A DNA stretch of 64,000 bases, taken from contig OZ018318.1 in assembly GCA_963969495.1 (NCBI GenBank), forward strand, positions 176,006,294-176,070,293. Direction: 5' to 3'. Position 1 is the first letter of the stretch. Every line of letters begins with the position of its first letter. This document shows, one piece after another, positions 37,300-49,500 of the stretch. The notes beneath the pieces are model-generated. The model ran no database searches and was not told the origin of the DNA. It was given only the letters and a program-made list of their open reading frames with translations. The position numbers and the translations under genes were made by a program. This DNA is from Ceratothoa steindachneri. Taxonomy: Eukaryota; Arthropoda; Malacostraca; Isopoda; Cymothoidae.

Positions 37300-40200
37300 A
37301 ACAGTACGATAATTTTTCTGCTGGACCATTACCTTTTATCCTTTAGAAAGGGGAGAGAGAAGGAAAAGCGACAAGAAATAAAACAAATATCAGAAATTTA
37401 ACATGGGGGTCAAAATATGAATTTTATTGATGAACTTTAGGAAATAAAAGCTAATACAGAAAGAATATAAATTTATTGAAAGAGTTCTTTTTATGAATCT
37501 AAATAAGGACAACCGATTCAAAACCAGATGGCAGAAACCACAGATTCGATCCAATAGAATAAAAAACAGGAAAATGCTCCATTTTTTACATTTAAATATG
37601 AAAAGATTGTTGATATATAATAAAGAGCAGGAAGTGAAACCAAAGAGGGCAATTTCTTTTATATATTTTTTTTAGATTTCTCGAAAAAATTTAGTATCAT
37701 TCTAAGCTCTAATCAACCATGGTATTTTTTGTTGTTAACATAAACCTAGCAATCGATAACTAATGAAGAAATCTCAACCCAAAAGAAAGTGATTATATTG
37801 ATGTCTCAATTACGAGAAGAACAAAGCGGAGACTACTTGGAGCATAGGGCTCTGAGGCATTCAACTTTTCGAAACAATTCCACCTTGCACAAATACGGAT
37901 ATCTATTCGTGGGCTTTTAGGCTAGGGTGGGACGCGCTGCCTTGGCTGCTAAATGCAGTAAAGAAATATTGGAAATTTTCTGGAAAATAATCCTTTTCAC
38001 TCACACCACTACGGAAAGTACTTTGCACTCAATACAGCTACTATATTTAGAGAAACTACACATCAAGCCTAATATAGAGTCAAAAGAAATAAGTTATTGA
38101 ACACTTTCGATAACTGATAAAAAATGTATTAAAAGTAAATAAAGATTATTTTGAAGCTGGATCCCGAGTAACTCTTTTAATCCTCCTCTTTTCGAGCATT
38201 TTCATCAATTCCTTCAAGGTCTAAAACGTAATATATTCAATCAATTCAAAATCTGAGAAATTTTTAGCAACCATCCTCTAGATAAATAAAGTCCCCAATG
38301 GAATTAAATGGGAAAAGATAAATTAGACTAGGAAGCTGCACAAATAGTAAGAGATAATTATGGAAAACACAAGTGGTTAAATAACAGTTAGAAACAAGCT
38401 TATACTTGGAACTTAATGTGTCGTACCAAAAACAGTCAGGCCTTCTGCCAATTTTCCTCGTTCATCCAGTAAAATCCAGCTTCCCCTCCACACCAAAAAA
38501 GTAGAAAAAGTAGAAATATCTCAAAATGCATTCCCTCAGTTCTCTCATCTTGACATATCTTAAGTCAATATTTCACACTATTTTCATATTTTCTATTTAT
38601 TTATTCTTTCAAATTTCTAGTATGCATTTCCACCCTTTTCTTCTATTGTTCATTTTTAATTAATTTTTTGGCTTCTTTCGTGCAAGACTTTATATATCAA
38701 ATTCATTAAAAACTATTTAGATCTTGACCGACCCAATCGACATTTTATTGACATTGTTTTATACGCAGTAAAGATTAAGAGACCCGAAGTATTACTAATG
38801 TGGAAAAGAGGAAAAGTGTCAAATTTAGTTAAAATGAAAAGGTTTAGAATAGGAAGGAATGGAGTTTAAAGAAAGAATTAGGCAAATAGAGTTGAAATAT
38901 GGCGAGAAAAGTCAAACAAGACAGAAGTAAAGGTGAGAATAACAAGTAAATTTGGAAACAAACTAAACGCAATTTAAAGACTAGAGAGGATTAACGGTGA
39001 ACGGTCTAGAGAGGGAAAAATTTAAAAAATTGTAAGAGTGGTAGGCTAAAGAGGGTAAAGATTGAAAGGTAGAAAGGGTGGTAGGGGGAAAAATGAAGAA
39101 TAAAGGTTTGAATATAGAAGATTACTCTCTCACGCCAATAAGTCTTAGCAGAAAATGCACAATTTCATAACTAAAATATTGTAAGACGTATGGGACTAAA
39201 TGATCTATTAACTATTTAGAGCAAGGAAAACTTAGTTTAAAAAATGCTAAAGACTAAAATTTAAATATTCATTTATTAAATATTCATTAATATATTAAAG
39301 GGAATTTATGATTGAATAATCTATGTATGAGAATTGAATTAAATATATGTGATAAGGGCCAAGATGTAATCAAAATCGTGTGCCAAATTATAATAAGCAA
39401 CATTCCCGGAGTCCTACAGGAAAGTGTTATCATCATGCATGGCACTTGACTGGGACGGATGTGCTATGAAATGTCAGCATGAAAATTGCCGTTACTCAAG
39501 AAATTTGAAGCAAAGGGAGAAAAGAGAGACGGGCATTTTAAGAGGGAAGACGGCCTTAGTATTGCTATCGCTCAAAGCATGAGCACCGTGCTTCTCGCCA
39601 TAATATGAAGAATAATATTGTTAAGCTGTGTGGGGGTGATAGGAAGGGAGCACTTACAATGGTGCACAAGAAAGAATATGGCGAAAGCTGAAGCTATTAG
39701 AGAGAAGGAAACCTAGTTGATCATTGAGTTGAAGAAGCCAAGTAAAGCCTTGATTAAGTTGGCTTTCCTAGATCTGGCATGATCTGACCTACGTAGCAAA
39801 AACTGGACTTGTTCTCTATTCTGAACTACAAATCCTGTCGTAGGAGAACTGCAGGAGAGTAGATTTGAACGACCGCATCTAAAGTGGTCACTAAGTAAGT
39901 GACCCTTAGATACAGGAGAGTAGATGCTCTGTTGTCTTCGAGTGAAATAAGATTTAGAGATACTAGGACTTGGAAGATGGTTTGGATTGTATGACAGAGA
40001 TATGTAAAGGTATAGGGATTAAAGGCAAATAAGGCCTCATGGTAGCCTACCGTAGCCTTCTTTTCACATGGTTGAATTTTCTAGGATATGAAAAAGGGCA
40101 GAGAAACGATCCTAGGAATAAAATATACAAAAGATAGATCATACTAGATGAAATAAATAGATTATGTTTGACAAGACCAAACAAGTGTTAGTAACTTGTT

Positions 40201-40500
40201 AAACAGATGGCCTTAATTGGCTATCATTAATATGATTGGGGGTATCATTAGGGAGAGAGAAATTGTTAGCTGCAAATTTTGTACGACCTTCCTTATTTCC
40301 GGTAGTGATTTGATTTCTTTTTTCTCAAATCGATATTCGGGAAAGGGAATGGTAGGCCAAAATCATGAATTATTTTGTGAATGAATAAATTTAATAACAT
40401 TTGTTTTTCCAAGGCAGCGCGGACTTTTCGAATGACTTAATATGTATTTTAAAGAAATTTTATTCAGCATGAGAATATTATGGATTAAATAATAAGAATT
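37300..40500. other. Unassigned AT-rich DNA, purine-rich at 38800-39110
   Basis: No gene recognised. 38800-39110 is purine-biased on the plus strand (gaaagaattaggcaaatag, agagagggaaaaattt). Short open stretches have no motifs. Confidence 0.4.
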
Positions 40501-40514
40501 ATATAGTTATTTTG

Positions 40515-40540
40515 CGGATTATGCCCACCCTCGAAATTTG
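40515..40540. repeat. Dispersed repeat copy, motif atgcccaccctcgaaa
   Basis: ttatgcccaccctcgaaatt and the following tgtg match the reverse complement of 54169-54195 with one change. Weaker similarity extends leftward. Source element unknown. Confidence 0.65.
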
Positions 40541-40550
40541 TGATAATTCT

Positions 40551-40555
<5 letters not shown>

Positions 40556-40613
<58 letters not shown>
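40556..40613. repeat. (TA)n microsatellite
   Basis: About 58 bp of TA directly right of the dispersed repeat copy. The Ile/Tyr frame across it is an artefact. Confidence 0.95.
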
Positions 40614-40621
<8 letters not shown>

Positions 40622-40851
40622 TTGTTTTAAAACAATTGCTTTTAATGTTGAGAATGTTTTGTGTTTTTTTTTCAAATAAAAAAACGCGCTCTAAGGGGGC
40701 GTTTTTATTTAGACTATTGAAATCGCATCATATTGCATTATATATCATTTTTAAGGCAATTTCGAAATTGAGGCCGTCGCTCCCCATACTCCACAGTTAA
40801 TTGTGGGGATTTTACCCCCACACTTCCTGAAAATTAAAAAAAACTTGTAAT
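40614..40851. other. Unassigned DNA left of E2
   Basis: Contains a near-palindrome around 40681-40708 (aaaacgcgctctaagg, gggcgttttta) and a poly-C-flanked ccccacac run. The E2 LTR fragment starts abruptly afterwards. Confidence 0.4.
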
Positions 40852-40992
40852 ATTCCTTGAGCTCAGTTCCACTTCTTAAGCATATTGAAGATAAATAATA
40901 TCGGTCAACCAGAAACCACGCACTCTAAATATAATTGAATAGTTTCCTCAACGAATAGTTATATATGGTAAAACGTCGAGAGTCCATTCTAC

Positions 40993-40996
<4 letters not shown>
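40852..40996 (+). repeat. E2 5' LTR, truncated to its 3' end
   Basis: ccttgagctcagttccactt through attctacgaca matches the last part of the E1 LTR. The promoter portion is absent. Confidence 0.9.

Positions 40997-41042
<46 letters not shown>
40997..41042. repeat. (TA)n between E2 LTR and primer site
   Basis: About 46 bp of TA in the same place as the ~80-bp tract of E1. Confidence 0.95.
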
Positions 41043-41043
<1 letters not shown>

Positions 41044-41053
41044 TATTTAAATT

Positions 41054-41071
41054 TGGTATCAAGTTTGGGGT
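41054..41071 (+). promoter_or_regulatory. E2 primer binding site, tRNA-Leu type
   Basis: tggtatcaagtttggggt is the E1 primer site with three changes, again preceded by tactatttaaattt. Confidence 0.65.
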
Positions 41072-41394
41072 TAGACGCTTTATCTTTGCAAACACTGGTC
41101 TTAGTCGAGTGAAGCATAGTGTTATTCGTTATAAGAATAGAGTATAGTAGTTCCCTTTTGTTTTAACGATTGCTACCCCTTTTTTTTTAAACTTAAGAAG
41201 ATGGAGTAGCTCAAGGAACTGTTATAATAATTTGTTTGTATTTTTTTTGTGATTTTAGTCATTGGTTATATAGATCGAAAAACCAATTACGAATAGGTCA
41301 GTGCCCATATTTAGGTGGCCTAATTCTCTAGAAGGCATAATTCTTATTGCAAGGAATTTAGTTGGTTGACTATTGCCCCCCTCCCCAGTGCAAT

Positions 41395-42440
41395 ATGACT
41401 CAGTTTGAAATCTTTAAAGCGCAAGAAGAATCCTTGGGACTTTCCGGAAGAGAACTATTAGGTACGTTCAAGAGTAGCAAAGAAAAGAACGAGAAAAAAA
41501 AGAAAGAGAAAGAGAAAGGGAAATCCAACGAGAAGAAAGAGAAAGAGAAATCCAATAAGAAGAAAAAGAAAGAGAAAGAGAGAAACAGCAAAGACAATCT
41601 GAACTTGATCATCAGATTAAAATAGCTTGTCTCGAAGCCGAAATACAATCAGCCAGTTCACGTTCAGAAGCCCCGACGAATATCCCACTTAAGCTCCCCA
41701 ATTTCAGGGATGGAGTGGATAAGGGAGCATTTTTAGCCCACTTCGAAAAGATCCTCGAGATCAATAACATGGATCTGGAGGCTGAAGGTTTGCAAGATTA
41801 CTTCCCTTGTTAAATTGTAAATTGCACGAAATTTTAATATCTTTACCATCTGAATGTACAATTAACTACAGCACCTTAAAAGCTGAGTTATTGGCCGCTC
41901 ATAATATGACTCCCGATTTCTACCGCTAAGAATTTCGAGGAGGTCGTATTAAACCCGGACAGACGTTCCGTCAATTCGGATACATTCTTCAGAGGAATTT
42001 CAAATTGTGGTTAGAATCCTCAAAGGTTGATCCCAACTACGAGTCCTTAACAGACTTCGTGTTGCGGGATCAATTTTTGGCGTCTCTCCCGACGGAGATC
42101 CGCGCGTTCGTCAAGGATCGTCGGTGCCAGACCTTTAAAGAGTGTACCGATGAAGGGGATGTCTATGCCGCAAGCCATAATCTATACCCAAAGGAGAATA
42201 AAACTTCTCACTAACCCCCCAACCAGGAAAGAAGGAAGGATTCGCGCCCCTTCCCAGGAAAGCTGACGAAGTTTCCGGGCACCGTAAGACCCCAAAACTT
42301 CTTTCCCTAAAACCAACAACGGGACACCAAACCTCCCGTTAAGATATCTCCTCCATCACTCTTCCCGAAGCGACCAATCATATGCTTCACCTATGGTGTA
42401 GAAAACTACATGAGCTGGAATTGCATCCAAAATTCTAGGC
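41395..42440 (+). pseudogene. gag: E2 gag, broken
   Basis: Starts MTQFEIFKAQEESLGLSGRE and is open where E1 has a stop. The coiled-coil segment has a TAA where E1 encodes Arg (near 41553). A short deletion near 41788 shifts the frame, with another stop near 41928. A 69-codon open piece (42005-42214) matches the E1 capsid end: WLESSKVDPNYESLTDFVLR, then DQFLASLPTEIRAF. The zinc knuckle reads ICFTYGVENYMSWNCIQ: the second Cys and the His are both Tyr, so zinc binding is lost. A different set of lesions from E1 shows independent decay. Confidence 0.85.
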
Positions 42441-43020
42441 TTAAAAGCGGACCAGCCCACCAAGTTCACCAGATTAATGCCACCCCGGCTTCCCCGGTGG
42501 TGCAGACCCAAGCAGCAACTTCTTCCCCTCCGTCAGGCCACCAGGTAAATTTTATTTTTGACAAAAGTTCACCGGGAACTTTGAAATTTAAGGAGGGCAG
42601 CGTGAACGGCTGCCGAGTTTTGACTCTCGTCAGGGAAACAGGGTGCACGTGTGTGATCGTGTCCGACGAGCTCCTACCCCCAGTGCACCCTAACCACGAA
42701 ATATTTGCGTTGGCACATGACTACCTTGGGCACGCTAACCAATTCCCTGTCGTTAGATGTTACCTGCAGTGTCAGAATTATGATGGCTTGGCTGAAGTCA
42801 TTTTAGCACCCATACAATTACGTGTCTCAGGCCGCCTTTCCTCGAGGCTGAGCTAAGAAAGCAGCCCAGGAGTCCGTCCCCCTCAGAACCCCGATACCGT
42901 CCGAATTCTCGGAGACCCTTAACCAGGACTTTAGGACGGCACAAAAGGAGTGTGAATTACTAACACCCTTAGGTGATAAGGCTCAAAACAAGGACACAGA
43001 GACTGTCCGTCGACCCAAAG
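42441..43020 (+). pseudogene. E2 protease with ETG in place of DTG
   Basis: A 148-codon open stretch at 42410-42856 carries HQVNFIFDKSSPGTLKF and NGCRVLTLVRETGCTCVIVS. The catalytic Asp codon is GAA (42635-42637), so the aspartic protease could not work. Otherwise this is the best preserved protease of the three elements (AHDYLGHANQFPVVRCYLQC). The N-terminal linker of the integrase follows in a shifted frame (QESVPLRTPIP, LNQDFRTAQKECE). It ends at the deletion junction near 43020. Confidence 0.8.
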
Positions 43021-44610
43021 AAAAAAAGTACCCCCAACGCACCCATAGAGATACGTTCGTAGCACTGGACGAAACCTCGGCGCTTGAAAAGGATTACCCT
43101 GCCGAGTCCCTTAATGTAATACAGACCGTGTGCATCCAACCTGATGCCGATAACCCTCTTTCTTCTCTACCAGGCGAGTCTTTTGCACCCTCTGACCTGG
43201 ACATCGACGCGCAGCTGACACCACATCAAAAGAGTCAGCTACAAGAAGTATTATGTCAGTTCGACGACGATATTTCGGAGAAGCCTGACTGCGCTGCTAG
43301 TTTCGAGCTTGGTATTAAATTAACAACTTTAGAACCCGTCCGTTTAAAACCCTATTCAATGCTGATTCATTTACTCCAAGCTTTTAACGCCAAAGTTGAT
43401 AATTTAATTAGTTTAAACATAATAGAACTGTCCACCTCTAATTATTGTTCCCCAATCGTCATGGTGAAGAAACTTGATGGCTCTTATCGGATGTGCATCG
43501 ACTTCCGAAAGTTAAATTCGGTAACTGTGTTCAACGCCGAGCCCATCCTGTTGGTAGACCAAAACCTCCACCTTTTTGAAAACGCCAAGTTCATCTCAGA
43601 ACTCGATTTGTGCAAAGCGTATCATCAAATTTCCCTTCGGCCCGATGTGAAAATATATACCGCCTTTGCAATGAAGAAAGGCTTAATACTATTTAAGCGC
43701 CTTCCTTTTGGACTCGTGACTGCTTGTTGCAACTATAACCGTCTCATGAGAAGGTTGTTAGATGGACTTCCGAATGTATCCTTTTACTTAGATCACGTCT
43801 ACGTCACTACTAGTGAATGGAGTCCCTATTTAACTACCCTATTAGCTCTTTTCAAGCAACTGCGCGAAAATAGCCTCAATATTGGCCCCAGCAAATGCCA
43901 TTTTGTCCACGAAACCATAAAATACTTGGGATTCAAAATAGGACAAAGCCAGTTAGGTCCCTAAGAGGACAAGATTAAGGCAATCGCCGACATGCCCCTC
44001 CTGAATACTAAGAAGCAATTAAGATCATTCTTAGGATCAGCTTCTTACTATCACCGATTTTTCCCGAATTTCCCTGCAATTTCGGTGCCCCTCAGCTCCC
44101 TTTTAAAAAAGAATTAGCCCGATCGTCTACGTTGAAATGATGTCGCTGTTTCCCATTTTAATCAGCTCAAGAGGAAGCTCATTTCTGCCCCCAATTTTAA
44201 AGTGGCCCAACCCGGAAAAATCCTTTAGGATTAAGAACAACGCAAGCAACGAGGGCATTGGAGGTGTCCTCCTTCAATATGAGGATGACGGAACGAGTCA
44301 TCCAGTTGCATATGCTAGTCGAAAATTATTACCACGCGAAAAGAAATATGCCACTATAGAAAAGGAAGCTCTATCAATTATCTGGGTTATTGACAGGTTC
44401 AAAATGTACTTGATAGGAAAAGAATTTCAGATAGAAACCGACCACCGCCCGTTGGCCTATATTCAGAATGTACGACACTCCAACGGCCGAATTATGCGCT
44501 TGAGTTTACTCTTGCAAGAGTATCAATTTAAGATAAATTATATGAAAGGTTCCGATAACCAGGTCGCTGACGCACTCAGTAGGAATTCGTTACCAAATAG
44601 TGTAGATTAA
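43021..44610 (+). pseudogene. E2 reverse transcriptase and RNase H, YLDH, broken
   Basis: A 278-codon open stretch (43128-43964) covers the linker and RT: LTPHQKSQLQEVLCQFDDDI, IVMVKKLDGSYRMCIDFRKL, LDLCKAYHQISLRPDVK, FKRLPFGLVTAC. The catalytic box is Tyr-Leu-Asp-His (43785-43796). A stop at 43963 is followed by KKQLRSFLGSASYYHRF. RNase H (44200-44610): SFRIKNNASNEGIGGVLLQY, with the first Asp changed to Asn. YATIEKEALSIIWVIDRF, ETDHRPLAYIQNV and DNQVADALSRN keep the other acidic residues. It immediately follows the integrase deletion. Confidence 0.9.
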
Positions 44611-45015
44611 TTGTATTCGTAGGATTAAGATCTCCATGTATGTATATACTGTCTTGTACGACTTAAATTAGATTCTCTTGTAATATAATTAGTTAATGTA
44701 TATGTCTGAATTTTGTGGCTCAATTTCTATTTTTTTTCTCGTATGTATATATATTTGTACCCATTAAATTACGTATAAATTATTTTGTCCCATATGTACT
44801 AATTTTATATCATTTCATTGCTCCATGCCCCTTTTATGATTAAGTTTGTATTACAGGTTAGTTTCCTCTATAATCAAAACATCAAAATAATCATATGTAT
44901 CGAGGTAATACTAGTTAGGTGATGAAGGTACGGTCGGTACAAGAAAACGAGTTCCCCACACCGGAGCTCTATCGTTGTCCCCTCTCTTTTCTTTTTCATA
45001 CTGACAACTTTCCCC

Positions 45016-45028
45016 TGGAATGGGGGGG
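45016..45028 (+). promoter_or_regulatory. E2 polypurine tract
   Basis: tggaatggggggg ends at the LTR start TGTGATAG. Confidence 0.7.
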
Positions 45029-46257
45029 TGTGATAGAACGATTTGAGGCCGCTTAATTTCAAACTCTATCATATGTTATTTAGAAACGCGTTGCTACTCA
45101 CGTGCATCCTTGCCTTGAAGACAGGCGCGTTATCGCGCCACCTGAGTCAATATTTAACCAAGGAGGTTCATCCCCCCCCCCTCCCGTTTCGCCCCATGCA
45201 CCGATCACGCCAGATTGAGTTAGGCTTATGGGCAGATAAGGTATTTTTCTCTGGCGGGGCTGGACATTCCCTCGAAGCCCCCACTCCATTATCCCCTACG
45301 CCAAGGGGATGGCTCGACTATTTATATGGAAACTTTACCATTAAGAGCAGATTCAGATCCAGATTTTCTTCACGAAACATTACGTTGATCCGGTCTCACC
45401 TTGTGCACCAGGGCCCTCTACCTCGAGATCCACCATCATTGTCCAGAAGAGGACAATATCCCTTGAGTGCCAAGGTTCGAGCCTTCAAGACGCCAAGTCC
45501 ACAAGGCCTCCCCTGTTGTTCAGAAAGAGAACAACGTTGGAACATCCATTGTTCTTTGAGCCCGTTGACAAGAAACGGTTCTCACTCTCCCCCCCCTGTT
45601 GTTCAGAAAGAGAACAACGTTAGAACAGCCATTGTTCTTTGAGCCCGTAGACAAGAGACGGTTCTCACTCCCCCCCCCCCCATCCTGTTGTTCAGAAGAC
45701 AACAACGTAGAACAGCCATTGTTCTTCAAGCCCGTTCGTCAAGAAACGGTTCTCATTCCCAAGACGTCAAGTCAGGATCATTTAATCCCCCCCCTTTGGC
45801 TGGAACTCGCCAGCGGACCGAAGATTCCTTCTCGTCGCCTTCCTCTGCACTACAACTTTTAATTACGTAACTGAACATTACCTTTGAGTATTAAACCTTT
45901 TTGTCAACCCTATCCTGTGCTTTAAATGGTTTAGCGAACTATCCCATCCCTTTAATTTTTATTTGTTTTACCTTTTTAAATCTCTCTCAAATCTTAATTC
46001 CTCAGATTAGCCAGATTTCCAACAACCCTTTCCATTCTCTGTTGATGTCAATATTTTCCGTTGTGTGTGTTGTTGATTTATTTATTAATAAAACTCTTTT
46101 TTATTAATGATAGCCATATTATTGTCCTTGAGCTCAGTTCCACTTCTGAAGCATATTGAAGATTCAATAATCTCCGTCAAAGGGAAACCACGCACTCTAA
46201 ATATAATTGAATAGTTCCCTCAACGAATAGTTATATATGGTATATCGTCGAGAGTCC
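45029..46257 (+). repeat. E2 3' LTR, missing its last ~11 bp
   Basis: Matches the family LTR from TGTGATAGAACG to gtcgagagtcc, then switches to mid-LTR sequence instead of attctacgaca. Three tandem ~80-bp units lie at about 45510-45765. Confidence 0.9.
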
Positions 46258-47096
46258 CTGTTGTTCAGAAAGAGAACAACAGTAGAACAGCCATTGTTCT
46301 TTGAGCACGTTGACAAGAAACGGTTCTCACCATTCCCCCCTGTTGTTAAGAAAGAGAACAACATTAGAAAAGCCATTGTTCTTTGAGCCCGTTGACGAGA
46401 AACGGTTCTCACCCTCCCCCCTGTTGTTCAGAAAGAGAACAACATTAGAACAGCCATTGTTCTTTTAGCCCGTAGACAAGAGACGGTTCTCCCCCCCCCC
46501 CCATCCTGTTGTTCAGAAGAGAACAACGTAGAGCAGCCATTGTTCTTTAAGCCCGTTTGCCAAGAAACGGTTCTCATTCCCAAGACGACACGTCAGGATC
46601 ATTTAATCGCCCCTCCCCCACCTTCGGCTGGAACTCGCCAGCGGACCGAAGATTTCTTCACGTCACCTTCCTCTGTTCAACACGTGTAATTACGTAAGCT
46701 GAACGTTCCCTCTGAGTATTTAACCCTTTTCTCAACCCTATCTTTTGCTTTAAATGTTTTAGCGTCATATCCCATCCCGCTAATTTCTATTTGTTTTACC
46801 TTTTTAAATCTCTTCCAAATCTTAATCCTCGGATTAGCTATATTTCCCACGACCCTTTTCCTTCTCTGTTTATGTCAATATTTTCCGTTTTGTGTGTTGT
46901 TGATAGTTTTTATGAATAAAACTCTATTTTATTAATGATAGCCATATTATTGTCCTTGAGCTCAGTTCCACTTCTGTAGCATTTTGAAGATTTAATAATC
47001 TCGGTCAACCAGAAACCACGCACTCTAAATATAATGGAATAGTTCCCTCAACGAATAGTTATATATGGTATATCGTCGAGAGTCCATTCTACGACA
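46258..47096 (+). repeat. Second LTR fragment fused to the E2 3' LTR
   Basis: Begins ctgttgttcagaaagagaac inside the tandem-unit region and runs to the true LTR end ctacgaca. It has four ~80-bp units (46258-46595). No internal element sequence separates it from the first LTR. Confidence 0.9.
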
Positions 47097-47706
47097 CTTA
47101 GTTTTGAATCCAAAAGGGGATTGCTAAATGTTGTTATGCTTCTAGTTTTGATACTGTTTTGCTTTATTTCATACATATAAGCCTCACTTCAAAATGCTAT
47201 ATAAATCAATGATATTTTGTGTAAAATTGGTTATGAAAAAGTACCTATTATATTTTAAATGAGAAAGAAAATCCCTTCAAAATGTAATATAATACACAAT
47301 GATGCAAATTCCTATTAACAACATGGAGCTTGGTGTTTTTAGGTCAGACGAGACTACGCCTTGAACGAGGTAAATTCATGCCAAATCATGAGGTACACAA
47401 ATATATATCATCTAAATGAAAAAAGAAATACTTTGTATTTAACTAAAGTTAGAGTATCTTAATTCGAAAATAAATATTTCAAGTGTTTAACAAAAATTTT
47501 CAAAAAATAAACTACCTAAGCCCTTACGGAACCGATTCTTTCGATTTAATAAACCAATATATAACTGAAAAGATGGCGAAATAGGGGCTAATCTATTCTT
47601 TGCCATAACCTCTTATTTAGAAATTTTCCAAAATTAAGTAGTGAAAGGGTTTAATCGGCAGAGCTAGGGAACCATTTGCGTATTTTTTTAAAATAGAGAT
47701 ATTTTT
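47097..47706. other. Unassigned spacer between E2 and E3
   Basis: AT-rich, no gene or repeat recognised. Confidence 0.5.
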
Positions 47707-48662
47707 TGTAAAAGAACAACCTATGACCCCCCCCCCATTTATCAGATACCACTTGCTATGGTATCGCGCCATGGACAACATCACTTCCTGTTCGAACATT
47801 CTCGAATTTTCGACTCCTGAGCACGTTGGGCAAATATTTCCCAATCCTGTGAAATTGTCCCATGTCTCCACCCATCCGGAAACGTTGTGTGAAAGAGCTG
47901 CTCTGTCTCGCCCTTGCTGCTAAATGATAAATCGAGTGCGCCTCCGCAGTAAGATATCTAGATATTGTGACTCCTTTATCCAAACTCTCCCTTTCCCTCT
48001 AGAATCGGCCATACAAATACTCGGTAATTCTGTAGTTCGATGAGTCCAGCCCCAACCTCAAGGCCGTCCTTATCGTCTCGTCCCGTGAGGGTTTGTCAGA
48101 CAGCAAGCCTTCTTTTGCCCTGATTCTATCCAAGTCAATTAGTAGCGTCTGTGAACGCCAAACATTGGAATTTGGTTAACAGTCTCTCTTTCAGTGGAAT
48201 TACGAGAATTTCCACATTTCCCGTCGAACGTCATCTTTGAAGTTTGGCTATCTTCATCGGAAGGTTGGTCCGGATTTTGGCCCACCTACCTCATTCGGAT
48301 CATGCCCCACTTGCCTTATCAGATCAATCCCTACTCGCCCTATTGCAAGGACCGTCCTCGAAGTCATCGGCCAGTAAGACTGAAACCCCCTCCATTATTA
48401 GTATTATCAAGTTCCCCCTTTTGATCTGACCCTAGTAACATTAATTAATTAATTCCATTTGAGAAGCCCTCCTCATAATTTTAATCAAAAGACTATTTCT
48501 TTTCAAATAATTCCCTTTTGTCTATTATTATTGTTATTTTAATTTTTCTAAATAAAATTATATTTTTTGTTTGTTCATCTTTAATCGTTAATTCACCTTG
48601 AACGATACTCTTGCCCTAACCAAGTAAATCTCGCCAACCATTTATGCACACTGTTTGATTAT
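47707..48662 (+). repeat. E3 5' LTR, 3' end missing
   Basis: Aligns with 53023-53992, with shared landmarks tgctatggtatcgcgccatg, cgactcctgagcacgttggg and aaataaaattatatttt (poly-A signal). Shared sequence ends at gtttgattat, after which gag sequence begins. Confidence 0.82.
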
Positions 48663-49500
48663 TTTGGGTCATATTGTATGCATTTCGAGAAATTTTTGAA
48701 ATCAATAATTTAGACATCAAGGTAGATGGTGTCGCCAAATTTCTCCCTCTCCTAAACTCAGAGCTGAGAGGTTTTATTCATTTCCCTTTCTTCAGAGTCC
48801 ACTGTGGACTACTGTACCCTTAAGTCTAAACTCTTTTCTGCCGTAAATATGACCCTAGACTTCTATCCCGCCCGTTTCCGTAACGAAAAGATCCGCGATT
48901 TTGGGTATATCTTCTAGAAACACCTCCAATTTTGGTAAGATGTGTGTAAAGTCTCACAAGAGTATGAGTCTCTTCTGAACTTCGTCCTAAAAGATGAATT
49001 CTTAGCTTCCCTGACCCATGAAATACGTATCTCTGTAAGAACAAGCGCTGCTATACTTTAAAGAAATGCCTATAAGAGGTTGATATTTATGTAAGTAGCC
49101 ATAACATGTACCCTAAAGTTAATAAGAAGCCTCCCCCGTCTCCTTCCAAGTTTAAGATTAATAACTCCAGGCCCCCTCCAAGAAATATCCATAAATTCAT
49201 GAAAGTTCAAGGCCCCTGGAAACTCAGGAACTTCCCTCCTTCAACACCAAGAGATATTAAACCCATAATTACCACGGCCCCAGCGTGGCTATTCCCCAGA
49301 AGGCAGATAAATATTTCATGTGCGGAATAGTTCATGTACGCACGAACTGCCCTCAAAATTCTCAATTTAAAAGCGTGCTCTCCCATCAAGTACACCAATT
49401 TGTGCCACTTCGCTCCTCCTCAATTTCTTTAAGATACCACTACGTCTCTCACGTCAACCAGCAACTCCGGTCACCAAGAAAATTTTCTTTTTAATAAGAG
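48663..49500 (+). pseudogene. gag: E3 gag remnant
   Basis: FEKFLKSIIx-like sequence from ttcgagaaatttttgaaatc aligns with the E1 capsid LAHFEKILEINN. Later pieces correspond to FLESLPTEIR and SHNLYPKE (SHNMYPKVNKKPP). The knuckle reads KYFMCGIVHVRTNCPQNS: the first Cys is Tyr and one residue is missing before His. The gag N-terminus and coiled coil are absent. Confidence 0.7.

Larger units (their letters stand above)
40852..47096 (+). mobile_element. E2: E1-family element lacking integrase
   Basis: Sister of E1 with a 5' LTR truncated to its last ~145 bp, (TA)n, primer site, gag, protease, RT and RNase H, then a duplicated LTR end. Integrase is missing through an internal deletion corresponding to about 5526-6653 of E1 (~1.13 kb). 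The protease and zinc knuckle have lost key residues. It could have moved only with helper proteins before it decayed. Confidence 0.9.

Noticed and set aside
41362..41625. Lys/Glu-rich plus-strand frame in E2
   Set aside because: Only its start is gag. The KEK-rich part is the coiled-coil region read in the wrong frame after a shift.
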